Source: Cinnamomum chago
Lineage: Eukaryota; Streptophyta; Magnoliopsida; Laurales; Lauraceae
Length of the DNA stretch: 64,000 nucleotides
Assembly (NCBI GenBank): GCA_038049695.1
Contig: CP142452.1
Coordinates: forward strand, 107,207,001-107,271,000
Direction: 5' to 3'
This document shows, piece after piece, positions 48,270 through 60,270 of the stretch (the stretch's first letter is position 1; the number at the start of each line of letters is the position of its first letter). A program made the position numbers and the translations under genes. The notes beneath the pieces were generated by a model, which saw only the letters and a program-made list of their open reading frames with translations, made no database searches and was not told the DNA's origin.

Positions 48270-51214
48270 ACAAGCTAGAGTCTTTCTCTTGGCACCTTAA
48301 ACCCGCATGGGGCAGAGCGTGCACTTACTACGTGGTGGGTGGCGGTACCTACTACATCTCTTTTTTTATAAAAAATAATAATAATAAAGAAGAACCCTAC
48401 TTAGAAGAGCCATTTGTAGTTAGCCCCATGGACTACATTAATTGATTGTTAAAACTGATTGCCAAGTTGGCGTGCTACGAAGTAGGAACAAGACGTTCAT
48501 CATCTCACATTTCATGAACATTTTTGTGCAGATCATGTTGTCAAACCCAACAAAGCAGGAGATTTGTTTTCCTATAAGAAATGCCAGTTCACATATGCTG
48601 AAGTCATTACCATGACCAACAATTTCACGAGGGCCATTGGAAAATTAAGGAGGGTTTGGGACCGTTTACCATGGCCAGATGCCTGATGGGACTCAAGTTG
48701 CAGTGAAGATGCTCTCTCTACAATCGGTCAAGTTGCTCTCTCGCAAGTGTCGAGGCTCTGATGAATTTCAGAACGAGGTTAGACTAAACTATTGTTATAT
48801 ATACGAATGATGTGACCATTGCAATGTTGGGTGGGGCCTTTGTTTAATCTTGGCCATCAATTGTAAGGTTGAGAAGAGGATGCCCCAACATGAAATGTAC
48901 ATGGGTAATGAGACTGAAGGAGCACGATGGACGTTAGCGGGCTATTCTCCAAGCCAAAATGGCTTAAAGATAGTGATTCTTATCGATCAAGATGTCTTAG
49001 GGCCTGTTTGGTAGGTCTACTTGTTTTTTTATAGACCCTCTAAAATAGAGTCTTTAAAAATAGAGATATTTAAAATAGAGGCTAGAATCGATAAATGTGT
49101 TTGGTAATGCCTATATCTAATTTAAATAGACTGTTTGGTACACCCTCTATTTACTTCTTTTTAGAAAGGTTTGGCTCTTATTTACAAGGGTAGTTATGTC
49201 ATTACAAGGGTTTGGCTCTTATTTACAAATTTTAATGGAATGAAATGGGACAAAGACAATGAAGTCATTAAGATCAAAGGAGGGTATACTCAAAATAAAA
49301 GAGATCAATACCTTAAAAAAAGGCCTGAAAATAGATACCCAGTACCTAAACAAAAGAGAAAACTATAATCGGCAAGAAAAAAGCCAAGTATCCATTTCTC
49401 AATGAAGGATTTGCATGTGCCCCAAATCAAGAATCGCTGAAATAATGGATGGTTATCCATTCAACTCAATGATCAAGAATCACATTCGTCTCAATCAAAA
49501 TGGATGGTTTTCCATCAGAAAAATTTGGGGGAAATCAAGAAGAAAAAATCATGCCACCCCAATTGCAAAACCAAATAGAAACCTAATCATCCTGCAAAAA
49601 TATTCAAACCCAATTGCAATTACACATCCCAAACAAAAAAAAAATCGAAGCAGATATCGACAATACTTTTACTGTGGGTTTATGAAGGTTGTGTTTGTGG
49701 AGGGTGGAATGGGTGATGGCTTTAGCAGGGTGTGAGAGGAGTGAGGAAGCCTAACTGGACAGGAAGTTGGCGAGGCAGAGGAGGCGGCGCTAGTGCTGTA
49801 GGGGGGAGACGTCGCGTGGGGCAGAGGAGGAAGATGAGGGCGCTGCGTGGAGGCGAGGGCTGCCGCGTGCGTCTGGCAGGGGCTTCTACGTGAGTCTGGA
49901 AGAGGAAGATGGAGAGAGATGGGAGAGGAGAGATGGAGAGAGGAGATATGGAGGGAGATGGGGGGCTGTAAATTCTGGGTGAGAGAGGTAGATATTTGAG
50001 AGGGGTGGGTTTTGCAGGAGACGAAAGGCGAAATCGTGTTTGGGGGAGTCTCACAACAACCATCGAAAAGGTTTTGTAGTAGGGGATTTTCGGTGGAAAT
50101 AAAACACCGTCTAAGGGTATTTTAGTCTGAAAAAATGCCTCCGCCTCTATATTTTTAAGGGCCAACAGGTCTATTTTTCAGGTGCACCGATTTAAAGCTT
50201 TTGCAAATCAGAGGGTTTGTCTCTGAAACTCTAAAGTTGGTAGAGGAAAAAATCACATGCCAAACACCTCTATTTTTCAATCCTTTAGCCGTTTTGGACA
50301 TTTAGAAGAATAGAGGCTTGAAATAGACCTACCAAACAGGCCCTTAGTCTCACACCACAAACAAAAATACCTCCTAAAGAGAACTCAACTAACCCAAGTG
50401 GTAAGGACCACGGTTTCTCCCTCTTACGGAGCCAGATGTCTTGGTATCGACTTCCAAATCCCCCCTCTTTAGGAATCGACGGCTGTGTTCACTTGTGTGA
50501 TCCCTGAGAGCCACAGGAGTTTTACTCGACTTCTCTTTGGGCTTGGAGGGATTAGTCCAACATGAAAGTTTGGAAACTTTTGTTAGAGAAAAAAAAACCC
50601 ACCTCATCTCAAATTCTATTTCATATTCAATTCAATGTCCATTGGAGAAGATTACATCTCCTTATATAGATAATAAATAACTATTCTATCCTAGCCTATT
50701 AACCAAAGCTAAGGAAACACTTCACATAGCATAGGACGGTGCAGCGTAGGGCGGTACTGATTTCTTCCTTTTAGGAGTCAGTTTGATCAGCTGGAAATGT
50801 GGACTTCCAGTTTGAAAGATCAGCTGGAAAGGGCTTGGACCTTTGGGTATAAACTTGAGAGGTGGCCCAATAGTCTGGCCTGCATAAGGGACCCATAACT
50901 TGAACAACAATGTGTTTTGTTTGGTGTAAGACTGATGATGGGAGAGTGACACATACTATAAGGCTTGCAAATGTATTGCAGGTTCAGCTCTTGACGAGAG
51001 TTCATCATAGAAACTTGGTCCCTTTTATTGGCTACTGTCAAGAAGGCGACGGCACAGCGCTCATACATGAGTACATGGCTCAAGGAAACTTAGGAAGCCA
51101 TCCATTAGGTACCCACTTCCTTCAGCTTTTTATCCTCTCCCCTGCTTCTAGTGAAGTTAATATATGTAATGAATGATACTGTGGAAATATTACAGGCACA
51201 AACGGCTGTAAAAC
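48270..51214 (+). pseudogene. Malectin/LRR receptor kinase fragment, copy C (kinase exons 9-11 only)
   Basis: The sequence from about 48,270 follows the end of intron 8 in copy A ('acaagctagagtctttctct', 14,084). Exon 9 (48,532-48,777) has a good acceptor (gtgcag) and the correct frame at its start, but a 4-nt insertion in the glycine loop near 48,640 (GGAAAATTAAGG where copy A has GGCAAAGG) shifts the frame. Exon 10 (50,982-51,108) is intact: [21 protein letters not shown]. Exon 11 starts at 51,196 and is cut after 'ggctgta' by a copia LTR at 51,215. The 5' two-thirds of the gene is absent, and anything 3' would lie beyond the copia insertion and outside the window. It is closest to copy A. 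Confidence 0.85.
49000..50343. mobile_element. PIF/Harbinger-like non-autonomous element in intron 9 of copy C
   Basis: TTA occurs at 48,997-48,999 and 50,344-50,346. The termini GGGCCTGTTTGGTAGGTCTA and their reverse complement at the right end match over about 20 bp. Copy A has the uninterrupted site 'gatgtcttggtctcacacc'. The 1.34-kb interior has frames at 49,171-49,368, 49,415-49,735 (+) and 49,722-50,165 (-); the last is Pro/Ser/Arg-rich and may be captured exon sequence. No transposase was recognised. Confidence 0.8.
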
Positions 51215-51826
51215 TGTTTGTCAACACTGACTCAAAAAAGTGAGTCTCTATAAGTCTCTTTCCCCTTCTCGCCTTTTACTAGAAGAGCCCATTCCAGAAC
51301 AACTTGCCCATTCTAGAGAAGTCAGAACCAACTTCATGGATATTGAGCCACATGGACTGTTTCTAGAATCCTCAAGAACCTACACTACCTCCTCACACAA
51401 ACCGACATTAACATTGGTGAACAAGTAAGCCACGTGAACCACTTAAGACCCACATGCTCTTAACCGACTCAAGTCCCATTAGGCTATAAATAGAGGTGCA
51501 TGTCATGGAATGAAGACACACTGAAGTGAAGTCAAGTCTAGCTCTCTAATATAATGAGTAAAGAGTGAAGTGAGACACACTAAAGTGTGTATTGAGAAAT
51601 TAGAGTGAGTGCTTCTTTGTAGTGAGTAAGTGTATTGTGTAAAGTATAGTGAGTGAGTTTCTTGCTTGTAAAAGTGTGTAGGTTTAAAAGTGTGTTCCTT
51701 TGTAATAGTGTATTTGTGTAAAATTTAGAAAGTGGGTTCTTATTTTTAGTCTAATTTGTATTTTGTAATTAAGCTGTAGCTAGTTAGTATCTCCCATTGT
51801 CCAAGTATCAAAGCCATCTTTCAACA
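51215..51826 (+). repeat. Copia 5' LTR, 612 bp
   Basis: It starts TGTTTGTCAACACTG and ends TTTCAACA, three bases before the primer site. Its second half is rich in 'agtgagtg' and 'gtgtgta' words. The 3' LTR is out of the window, so the left boundary rests on the TG start and the break in kinase homology. Confidence 0.75.
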
Positions 51827-51829
51827 AAG

Positions 51830-51842
51830 TGGTATCAGAGCC
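51830..51842 (+). other. Primer-binding site of the copia element
   Basis: TGGTATCAGAGCC, the standard site complementary to initiator tRNA-Met. Confidence 0.92.
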
Positions 51843-51862
51843 AAGTTCCCCTACAAGCAGTG

Positions 51863-54800
51863 ATGGCATCAAGCTTGGTTCAACCCCAGATTCCGAAGCT
51901 GACAAAGGAGAACTATGAGAATTGGAGTATCCAGATGAAGGCATTATTTGGATCGCAGGATTTATGGGAGATTGTCACTGAAGGATACGTGGAGCCCACT
52001 GAAAGTCCTTGGGATCCTAACCCTAGAGGGGGGGGGGGTGAATAGGGTGTGCTACAACTATGACCAATTTAGACCAATTTTAATTTCTTAACATAAATTA
52101 GTCACATGTGATGATTAATCAAACAATATGCGGAAGCTAATAAACAATCACCACACAAGCAAGCACCACAACACCAAGATTTATAGTGGTTCGGCCTCAA
52201 TGCCTACGTCCACTACCGGCTTGTGATCCAATCACCCCACCGGATTTCCACTATTTATGCTTTTTACTAGGCTAAGCAATAACCCTTACAATGTTGTTTT
52301 TTTAGGGTAAACAACAACCTCTTAATGTGCTTTTAGAGGCTAAGCAATAACCTTTACAAAATGCTTTTCTTAGGCTAAGCAATAACCTTACAAGATGCTT
52401 TTCTTAGGCTAAGCAATAACCTTACACAATGCTTTTCTTAGGCTAAGCAATAACCTTTACAAATAAAGATTTCTCTAAGAAAGTGTCTTCACAAAAGATC
52501 ACTTTAAGAGATACAATTTAAGCTCTAATGAAATTGCCTCTTGAATAGGCTAATATGAAAGTTTAATACAAATTACAAACATACACTCAAATAAGTTAAA
52601 GTGTGTGCACAAGTGTATGAATGTGTTTCTTCAATCAATTTTAACAATGAAGCTCTTAAATGAATGCATGATGCATTTTAAAATCAAAGTTTATAAAATG
52701 ATGATTGAAGAGAAAACTAATCACATAAAAGACTCACACAACTTTGAAGAAATGAAACAACCAAGTTGTATGAAAGTTAAAGTCTAAGAACATATGTGAT
52801 TAGGATAAGAGAGTATGCAAACCAATCTAATTTACCAAGAAAGATATTGAGTTTGCAAAACAACTCTTTAAGGGCTTGAAATCATGCATAAATGAAAATA
52901 CAAAGGATTTGAACATGCATGGATTTCATTTGAATGGAAATCAAAATAACTATAAGGATGTACCTTTTAAAAACTCATGAGTTTGATTTCCAAATAGCCC
53001 TCTAGCCTTTCCAAGTTCTTCCCCTTTCTTTGGCTCCAAAATGGTCTCAAAGGTTTATGTGTCAAGCCTTGAAAAAGGTTGGAAATGAATGGACTTTAAA
53101 GCACAAAACAGTCCAACGGCTAGTTCTCTCGGTCGACGTAGAAGGGGTCTCGGTCGACCTAGAAAGCACAACGGTCATAAAAGTTACCGTTGATGCTTCA
53201 GGTGACAGGGACCCTGCAGTGTCCTCGATCGACCGAGATACAGGTCTCGGTCGACCGGCGACACTGCCGGTTGAGTCCCTGTTGAGTCCAAAAATCCAAC
53301 TTTTGCACTTTTGGTGGTATTTCTTTGGGAGGATTTTTGGGCCACTAAACCAAGCTAGAATACATGTTTTAAGACATTCTAAGATGTTTAAAAACATGAA
53401 ACACCCAAAGCCTAAAATGATCAAAAGATTAAATCCAAAGGCTAGCTTGATTTGATAAAACTCTTTTCAAATGAAAATGCATACACAAATGATTCTTTTT
53501 GAGATGAATGTATGCAAAGCTCAAACCTAAATTCACAAGATGATTTTCCAAATATAATGCACAAGGAATTAGGTTTTCAAAAGAGTTTTGGGTTCTAAAA
53601 CCATTGCATCCAAGTTTAGAACCAAAACATGCATAAAACAAAAACTTTTCCAAAACTTAAAAACTATGCATGTATAAAACTAGATTTCAAGGTTTCTAAA
53701 AACAATGCATGTGTGTGAATTCAAATGATGCTAAAGTGCAAATGCATCCATCAAATTGCAAATACAAAATTCCTAACACCCACTACAGAGCAAGAAGCTG
53801 CGTATACTCCGGAACAGAAGACTGTCCTAAAAGGTCAGAGGAAGAAAGACAAGAAGGCTTTATTCCTACTATATCAAGGGGTAGATGAATCAACCTTCGA
53901 GAAGATTGCTGAAGCACCATTTAGCAAAAAAGCATGGGAGACCCTAAGCACTATCTTCAAAGGTGTTGATTGGGTCAAGAGGGTTCGTCTGCAAATGCTC
54001 CGAGCAAAGTTTGAAGCCACTCACATGAAAGAAGGTGAGAATATTTCTGATTATTTTTCACGGTTGCTAGTAATAGTAAATCAAATGAAGAGAAATGGTG
54101 AAAAGATAGAAGATATTAGAGTTGTAGAAAAAGCATTGAGATCCCTCAACCAAATTCGAGCATGTGGTCATGGCTATTGAAGAGTCCAAAGATTTGGAGA
54201 CTCTCTCAATAGAAGAATTAGTGGGATCACTCCAAGTCCATGAGCAACGTATGCAAAAGAATAGTGGCTCCATGGTCCTGGAACAAGCACTAGAGTCAAA
54301 ATTGACTCTAAGTGAGCAAAAGTTCTGTCGCGAAAGTTTGAAGCGGGGCGGTAGAGGGAAAGGGGGAGCAAATACTCAAAGACAAGGGCAATCTCAATCA
54401 AGAAGCTCCAACAATCATGGAAGAGGAGCTGGCCGAGGTGGATTCACCCGTGGTCGTGGTAATTCAAGAAGTGTCCAATGCTACAACTGCAACAAGTTTG
54501 GACACTTTGCCTCGGAGTGCTGGAGCAAACCCGCGGAACGGGAGGAGAGATCTAACTTCGCAGAAGCAAGAGATGAAGAAAAAGAATTATCCACAGTTCT
54601 CCAAGCACAAGAGGAAGGCAATGGCCAGGAAAATGTCTGGTATCTGGATTTTGGTGCAAGCAACCACATGTGCGGGAAGAAAGAACTCTTTGAAGAGCTT
54701 GCGGAAGACGTCAGCGGAAAAGTAAGCCTCAGAGACTCATCAAAGTTTCAGGTACAAGGTAAGGGAAATATTAAGATTTATAAAAAAGATGGTGTGCCTG

Positions 54801-56641
54801 CATATATATCAAATGTGTATTACGTGCCCAATATGAAAAGTAATATCCTTAGTCTTGGGCAACTCCTAGAAAAGGGGTATGTAATACACATGGAAAATCT
54901 CTCTTTGTCATTGAGAGATGTACATGGAAGGCATATAGCTCAAGCCCAAAAGGCGAAGAATCGCATGTTCCCACTCTACCTTAACACAAATGTAGAAAAG
55001 TGCTTCCATGGACTTATAAACAATGAGTCATGGAAGTGGCATCTTAGATATGGGCATCTTCACTTCAATGGGCTCAGGCTATTATCCACTGCAAACATGG
55101 TGCATGGCTTGCCTACTATTGAAAAGCCCAACCATGTGTGTGAGGCATGCACACTTGGCAAGCAACAAAGAAACTCATTTCCAGTAGGGAAATCATGGAG
55201 AGCAGAAGCACCATTACAGTTGGTTCACACAGATATTTGTGGACCATTGGAGACACCTTCTCTTGGAGGTAATAGATACATCATCACTTTTATCGACGAC
55301 TTCAGTAGGAAGCTTTGGGTGTTCTTTATCAAAGAGAAGTCAGCGGCCTTCACTACCTTCAAGAATTTCAAAGCCCGTGTAGAAGCGGAAAGTGGTTGTA
55401 AGATTAAGACACTTAGATCTGACAAAGGTGAAGAGTACACCTCGAAAGAATTTCAAGAATACTGCAGACAGTGGAGCATTAGGCATCAGGTTACAACTGC
55501 CAATACACCACAGCAAAATGGAATAGCGGAAAGGAAAAACCGCACCATCTTCGATATGACGAGGACTATGCTTAAAGAAAAAGGTCTGCCAAAAGAATAT
55601 TGGACAGAAGCAACTGCGTGTGCAGCCTACTTACTCAACAGATGCCCTACGAAAAGTGTCAAGAATAAAACACCGCAAGAGGCATGGAGTGGTCATAAAC
55701 CAAGTGTGGCCCATCTAAAAATATTTGGGTGTGTTGCATATGCCCAAATACCAGAGGCAAAGAGGAAGAAGCTTGATGATCGTGGAGAAAAATGTATCTT
55801 CATCGGATACAGTGAGGAGTCTAAAGCCTATAAACTCTACAACCCACTTACTAAAAAGGTGGTGGTAAGTAGAGATGTAGTTTTTAATGAAGAATAGGCA
55901 TGGAGGTGGAATGAAGAAAAAACATCCCAAGAAAAGCCTCTTGAAATAGAAGAACAAGAGGCACATCCCCAAAATAATGATGGCCCAAGGCGAGATGATG
56001 CAACATCCCCACGTACAGCATCATCACTTTGCAGGAGTCCTGAAGGACAAGATGGATCGTCAGCAAGCAGCTCGAAGCTCTTCCTCCTCCATCACACCAA
56101 TCAAGATGAGAAGCCTAAGAGACATCTATGAGGAAACTGAAGAGACTAACCTCTTATGTCTCTATGCTGACCATGAGCCTCTTACCTTCCAAGAAGCAAT
56201 GAATGAAGATTATTGGAGAAAAGCCATGGAAGAAAAGATTCACGCCATCGAGAAGAACGATACGTGGGAGCTTACTACACTCCTTCCAAGCCAGAAAGCT
56301 ATCGGTGTCAAGTGGGTATATAAGATCAAGCGCACGATCAATGGAGCGATCGATCGATATAAGGTGAGGCTTGTAGCTAAAGGCTACAAACAACAATATG
56401 GCGTGGATTATGAAGAAGTCTTTGCTCCTGTCGCCCGACTTGATACGGTAAGAATGCTCATCTCTCTTGCAGCACATCATAGTTGGAAAATTTACCAACT
56501 AAATGTTAAGTCAGCATTCCTAAATGGTATACTTGATGAAGAAGTATATGTAGAACAGCCAGAAGGCTTTATAATAGAAGGAGAGGAGCAAAAAGTACAT
56601 CGTTTAAAGAAAGCGTTATATGGGCTAAAGCAGGCCCCACG
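51863..56641 (+). pseudogene. Copia gag-pol polyprotein, broken
   Basis: It starts at 51,863 (MASSLVQPQIPKLTKENYENW, the usual gag start) and is interrupted after VEPT by the solo LTR. UBN2 gag continues from 53,779. A frame change near 54,145 precedes 'VMAIEESKDLETLSIEELVG'. Then come a zinc knuckle (CYNCNKFGHFASEC), protease (WYLDFGASNHM), GAG-pre-integrase (WHLRYGHLHFNGL) and integrase (HTDICGP, RSDKGEEY, PQQNGIAERKNR). A TAG at 55,895 and a frame change lead to RT (55,977-56,641): '[25 protein letters not shown]' spans the start and 'LYGLKQAPR' is the last part. The protease motif is DFG where DSG or DTG is needed. RT motif A reads [11 protein letters not shown] with Asn for the catalytic Asp. 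The copy is dead. Confidence 0.9.
52000..53778 (-). mobile_element. Solo LTR, 1,779 bp, inside the copia gag
   Basis: CCCAC at 51,995-51,999 and 53,779-53,783 is a perfect 5-bp duplication. The insert runs TG...CA and is homologous end to end with the LTRs at 45,254 and 56,642. No internal region is left, so unequal or intra-element recombination removed it. Removing the insert rejoins the gag codons ...GAG CCC ACT ACA GAG. Long frames on either strand here (52,605-52,787 and 53,030-53,455) are LTR sequence. Confidence 0.92.
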
Positions 56642-58317
56642 TGAAAGTCCTTGGATCCTAACCCTAGTGGGGGGGGGGGGGGGGTGAATAGGGTGCTCTA
56701 CAAATTATGACCAATTTAAAATTATATGAAGATAAACAAGTCACATAAGATGATTTACCAAACAAGATGCGGAAGATAAGAAAACAAGCACCACAAGCAA
56801 CCACCACAACACCAAGGTTTATAGTGGTTCGGCCTCAATGCCTACGTCCACTACCGGCTTGTGATCCAATCACCCCACCGGATTTCCACTAACTATGCTT
56901 TTTACTAGGCTAAGCAATAACCTTTACAATGTTTTTTTTCTAGGCTCAACAACAACCTTTACAAGATGCTTTTCAAGGCTAAGCAATAACCTTTACAATG
57001 TGCTTTTCTAAGGCTAAGCAATTACCTTTACAAAGATGAATTTTCTCTAAGAAGGTGTCTCTTCAAGAACACTCTAAGAGATACAATTTTAGCTCAAATA
57101 AAATGCCTCTACATAGGCTGATATGAAGGTGTAATTCAAATCACAAACATACACTAAAACAAGCTAAAGTGTGTGCACAAGTGTATGTATGTTATACTTC
57201 AATCAAACTCAACAATGAAGCTCTAAAAGGTATGCTTGATGCAATTTAAAAATAAAGCTTTAGAAGATGATGATTGAAGGTGAATGCTAATCACATGAAG
57301 AAATCAAACAACTTAAAGAAAAGATCTAAAACAAGTTGTATGAAAAGTAAAGTCTAAGAACACATGTGATTTAGGCATGAGAGTTTGCAAACCATTGTTA
57401 ATATACCAAAGATGATAATAAGTTTTGTAAAACAACTCTCTAAGAACTAGAAATCATGCATAAATGGAAATACAAAGATTTAAACATGCATTGATTCTAA
57501 TTTGAATGGAAATAAAAAAGATTAGTAATGTGTACCTTTTAAAAACTCATGTATTTGATTTCCAAAAAGCTCTCTAGCCTTTTCACTTCATTCCCCTTTC
57601 CTTGGCTCCAATATGGTCTCAAAAGTTCATCTATCAAGCCTTGAAAAAGGTTGGAAATGAATGGACTTTATAACAAAAAACAGTCCAACGGCTAGTCCTC
57701 GGTCGACCTAGAAATAGGCCTCGGTCGACCTAGACCACACAACGGGCAGAAAAATGACCGTTGGTGCTTCAGGTGGCAGTCACCCTGCAGTTGTCTCGGT
57801 CGACCGAGATACAGGTCTTGGTCGACCGGCGACACTGCCGGGTGAGTGCCCTGGGACCAAAAATCCAACTTTTTCTCATTTCAAAGTTTTTCCTTGGGGG
57901 ATCTTTTGGCCACTAAATCAAGCTTGAAAAACATGTTTTAAAGATTCTAATGGTTTTTAAAACATGAACATAAAAAGCCTAAAATGATTTGAAACTTTAA
58001 ACCATAGGCTAGCTTGATTTGATAAAACTCTTTTCAAATGAAAATGCATACACAAATGATTCTTTATGTGAAGAATGTATGCAAGGCTCAAACCTAAATT
58101 CTCAACATGATTTTCCAAACATAATGCATAAAGAATTAGGTTCTCAAAAGAGTTTGGGTTCTAAAACATGCATGAATCAAATTCATTTAAAAAGCATGTG
58201 TAAATGCATGAAAGAAACCAAGATCCAAAAGTCAAAACTTAAGAGCTTATGTGTGTGATCATTTCAAAGTGAAAGAGAGTGCATCCATCAACAATTGCAA
58301 CAACCAAGGGCCTAACA
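56642..58317 (-). repeat. 3' LTR, 1,676 bp
   Basis: It runs TGAAAGTCCTTGG...GGGCCTAACA in plus orientation and carries the G-run (about 56,669-56,685), four to five 35-bp units and the four GGTCGACC sites. It differs more from the LTRs at 45,254 and 52,000 than those differ from each other, for example at its right end. Confidence 0.88.
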
Positions 58318-58333
58318 ATCTCCCCCTTTGCAA
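58318..58333 (-). other. Polypurine tract
   Basis: On the minus strand TTGCAAAGGGGGAGAT ends exactly at the LTR start TGTTAGG. Position and composition are as expected for the plus-strand primer of an LTR element. Confidence 0.85.
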
Positions 58334-59061
58334 TTTGATGGCAACTACTATGATCTCACACTCAATGTACTTTGGATCTTCTAGATGTCTCTGACTTATA
58401 AAACTCTTGAATGAAGCTTAAAGCTTTTTACTTTTTCAAGCTGAAATCTCCCCCTTGGTTGGAGCTCTCCTTAGCTCTTTGAAACCAAGGTCTCGCCATT
58501 CTGATCTTTAGATCTTCTATGCTTCTCTCCCCCTGAGACATAGCATGGATCTGATAGATTAGATTTCTATCTCTTCCTTATGTCTTAAAGAGATCTGCTC
58601 TTTTTCGAACGAAATCTGCTCTTTTTCTCCCCCTTTGTCATCATATTGCAAAGGAACCTGTATACATGAGCGAATATATACCTTTCAGTAGCACCTGATA
58701 TTTAAAGAAATTGCAAATGTAAAGAAGAAACAGGTTGTCATGTATATAGATTTGAGTATGCATGTTTGAATGAAGCTATAATTAACAGATATAAATAGAT
58801 TGAATCAAATTAAAGCTCCAAAAACAACATTAAACATTCATCAGGGAGAAACAACAAATATAAAATTGTACTTTCATTGATTTAACTTTAAAAGTTCAGT
58901 ACAAGATCATTAAGTACTTGACCATTTACAAAAAGCAGGAAATAATGGTCAGTACGCAAAACAATGAGTTAGATGATAGAAAAGGAATACAACAAGTAAA
59001 GATCACTCTATCACTACCCAAAAATAACCCCAAAAGAGACAAGACACCACTCCTAAAAGAT
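58334..59061 (-). other. Non-coding 3' internal region
   Basis: This lies between the extra frame and the polypurine tract. It has several more 'ctccccct' (minus-strand AGGGGGAG) words, near 58,448, 58,530 and 58,627. The stretch 58,620-58,750 matches 42,560-42,690 of the sister element. No gene is supported. Confidence 0.6.
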
Positions 59062-60270
59062 CTAGACAGAATCTGGAGGAGAAGGAGTCATGGTGTCATC
59101 ATGTCGCCTACAGCTCTTGGCGATGCTAGATATATACTTCAGGGTCTTTTTCAATATCCCTGAGGTCTCTTGACGATACTCATGAAACTCGGTCCTCAAG
59201 GAAACAACCTCCTACTCCAAGGATGTCAAGCGCCCATCTACAGATGTCAAGCGCTCATCTACAGAACGACGAAGAGGTGGTTGAGGCTGACGAGGTTGTC
59301 GCTGCTGAGTAGGCTGGACAGGCTGAGTCTGAGATGACTGGGGAGGAGGAGGCTGACGCTGATCTGCCATAGCTACGTCTGCAGCCTCGACTAAATCATC
59401 ACCTTCAGGAGGAGGAGGAGGAGGAAGCTTCATCAGTTGTAAAATTTTCTTGTTGAAGACCGTGGTGGCTATAGGTCTTTCTGATGAAGGCACAGCCACA
59501 CCAAAGGAACTGGTGAGCTGAGAGACAAGGTACCCAAAGGGGGCTGCACAAGGCTGAGAGCCAGTGGCCACCCTGATGATGTGATGGATGATCAATGAGG
59601 GCAAACACATGGGAACTCTATTGATGACATTATATAGAATGTTCGCCATGTATGGGGTAACCTCAGTCTTGTTCCCTTTACGCGGATAAACTGAATGAGT
59701 GAAAATGATATGAATAATCTGCAAGGGAGGAATCAAGGAGGACGCTTGAAGAGAGTTATTTGCGAACCATTCAACATTTTTGCCACAAATAGCTGTGGTG
59801 ATTGACTCTCTATCCTCAAGTTGAATGACCTCATTAATAAACCTGGGGCCATTTGATCTAGGAATTCCTATTAGAGAGGATATCCTATCAGGGGTAATGA
59901 CCTCTTCGCCCTCAGAAGTTCTGACTGAAAAGGTATTCAAAGTGGAGGCGAAGATGGACTTATAGAAATTGAAGACAGATGAGGAGTAAGTCTTGCCACT
60001 CCATGTTAGGACATTACCCCAACCTATGGCCTCTAGGATAGCAGGCACTCTATAGGGAGCAAGATCCTTGACAATACAGAATTTCTCCACTATAACACCC
60101 TTGCTCCTAAAGGATTTAACTGATGGAGAGGGAGAAGGAGCAGGGATTAAAACAACCTTTGGAGGGGTACTGATCTCCGGAGAGGTGGAGTAGGACCTAC
60201 GGGATGAGGAGGCTTCATTTGTTTTAGATTTCTTGGGAGGCCTCCTAGCAGTTTGCTTAGTCCTGGCCAT
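59062..60270 (-). CDS. Retrotransposon-borne ORF with an N-terminus identical to the histone H3 tail start
   Basis: The frame from 60,270 encodes MARTKQTARRPPKKSK...; residues 1-9 equal histone H3 including the initiator Met, with Arg in place of Lys9. After a Ser/Pro-rich linker (about 20-60) comes a globular region (about 60-270) with 'AILEAIGWGNVL', 'FYKSIFAS', 'EEVITPDRISSLIGIPR' and 'MCLPSLIIHHIIRVA'. It resembles the 'putative plant transposon protein' domain often found in such elements (assigned from memory, no search run). A Pro/Gln stretch (about 280-330) and heptad-like repeats 'SVDERLTSVDGRLTSLE' follow. A TAG at codon 353 (59,212-59,214) interrupts 49 further in-frame codons before the stop at 59,062. 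It lies downstream of gag in the same orientation. The function is unknown. Confidence 0.7.

Larger units (their letters stand above)
51215..56641 (+). mobile_element. Ty1/copia LTR retrotransposon, 5' portion, interrupted twice
   Basis: The 5' LTR, primer site and most of a gag-pol frame are present in plus orientation. The element is inserted in exon 11 of kinase fragment C. It is split by a solo LTR at 52,000-53,778 and cut within the reverse transcriptase by a second LTR element at 56,642. Its 3' part (rest of RT, RNase H, 3' LTR) should follow that element beyond the window. Domain order gag-protease-integrase-RT places it in copia. Confidence 0.9.

Noticed and set aside
49722-50165. 147-residue Pro/Ser-rich minus-strand frame as a gene
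   Set aside because: It lies wholly inside a TTA-flanked Harbinger-like insertion and is low complexity; captured exon sequence cannot be ruled out.
53030-53455. Overlapping frames on both strands (also 63,648-63,936)
   Set aside because: They fall in homologous LTRs around the GGTCGACC sites; conservation follows the LTR, not a reading frame.
58019-58258. Conserved small protein 'MIKLFSNENAY...' also seen at 63,329-63,553
   Set aside because: Both copies are the same LTR segment; other LTR copies have lost the frame, and there is no sign of codon constraint.
59212-60270. A true histone H3 gene
   Set aside because: Only the first nine residues match; no histone fold follows, and the frame lies between gag and the PPT of an LTR element.
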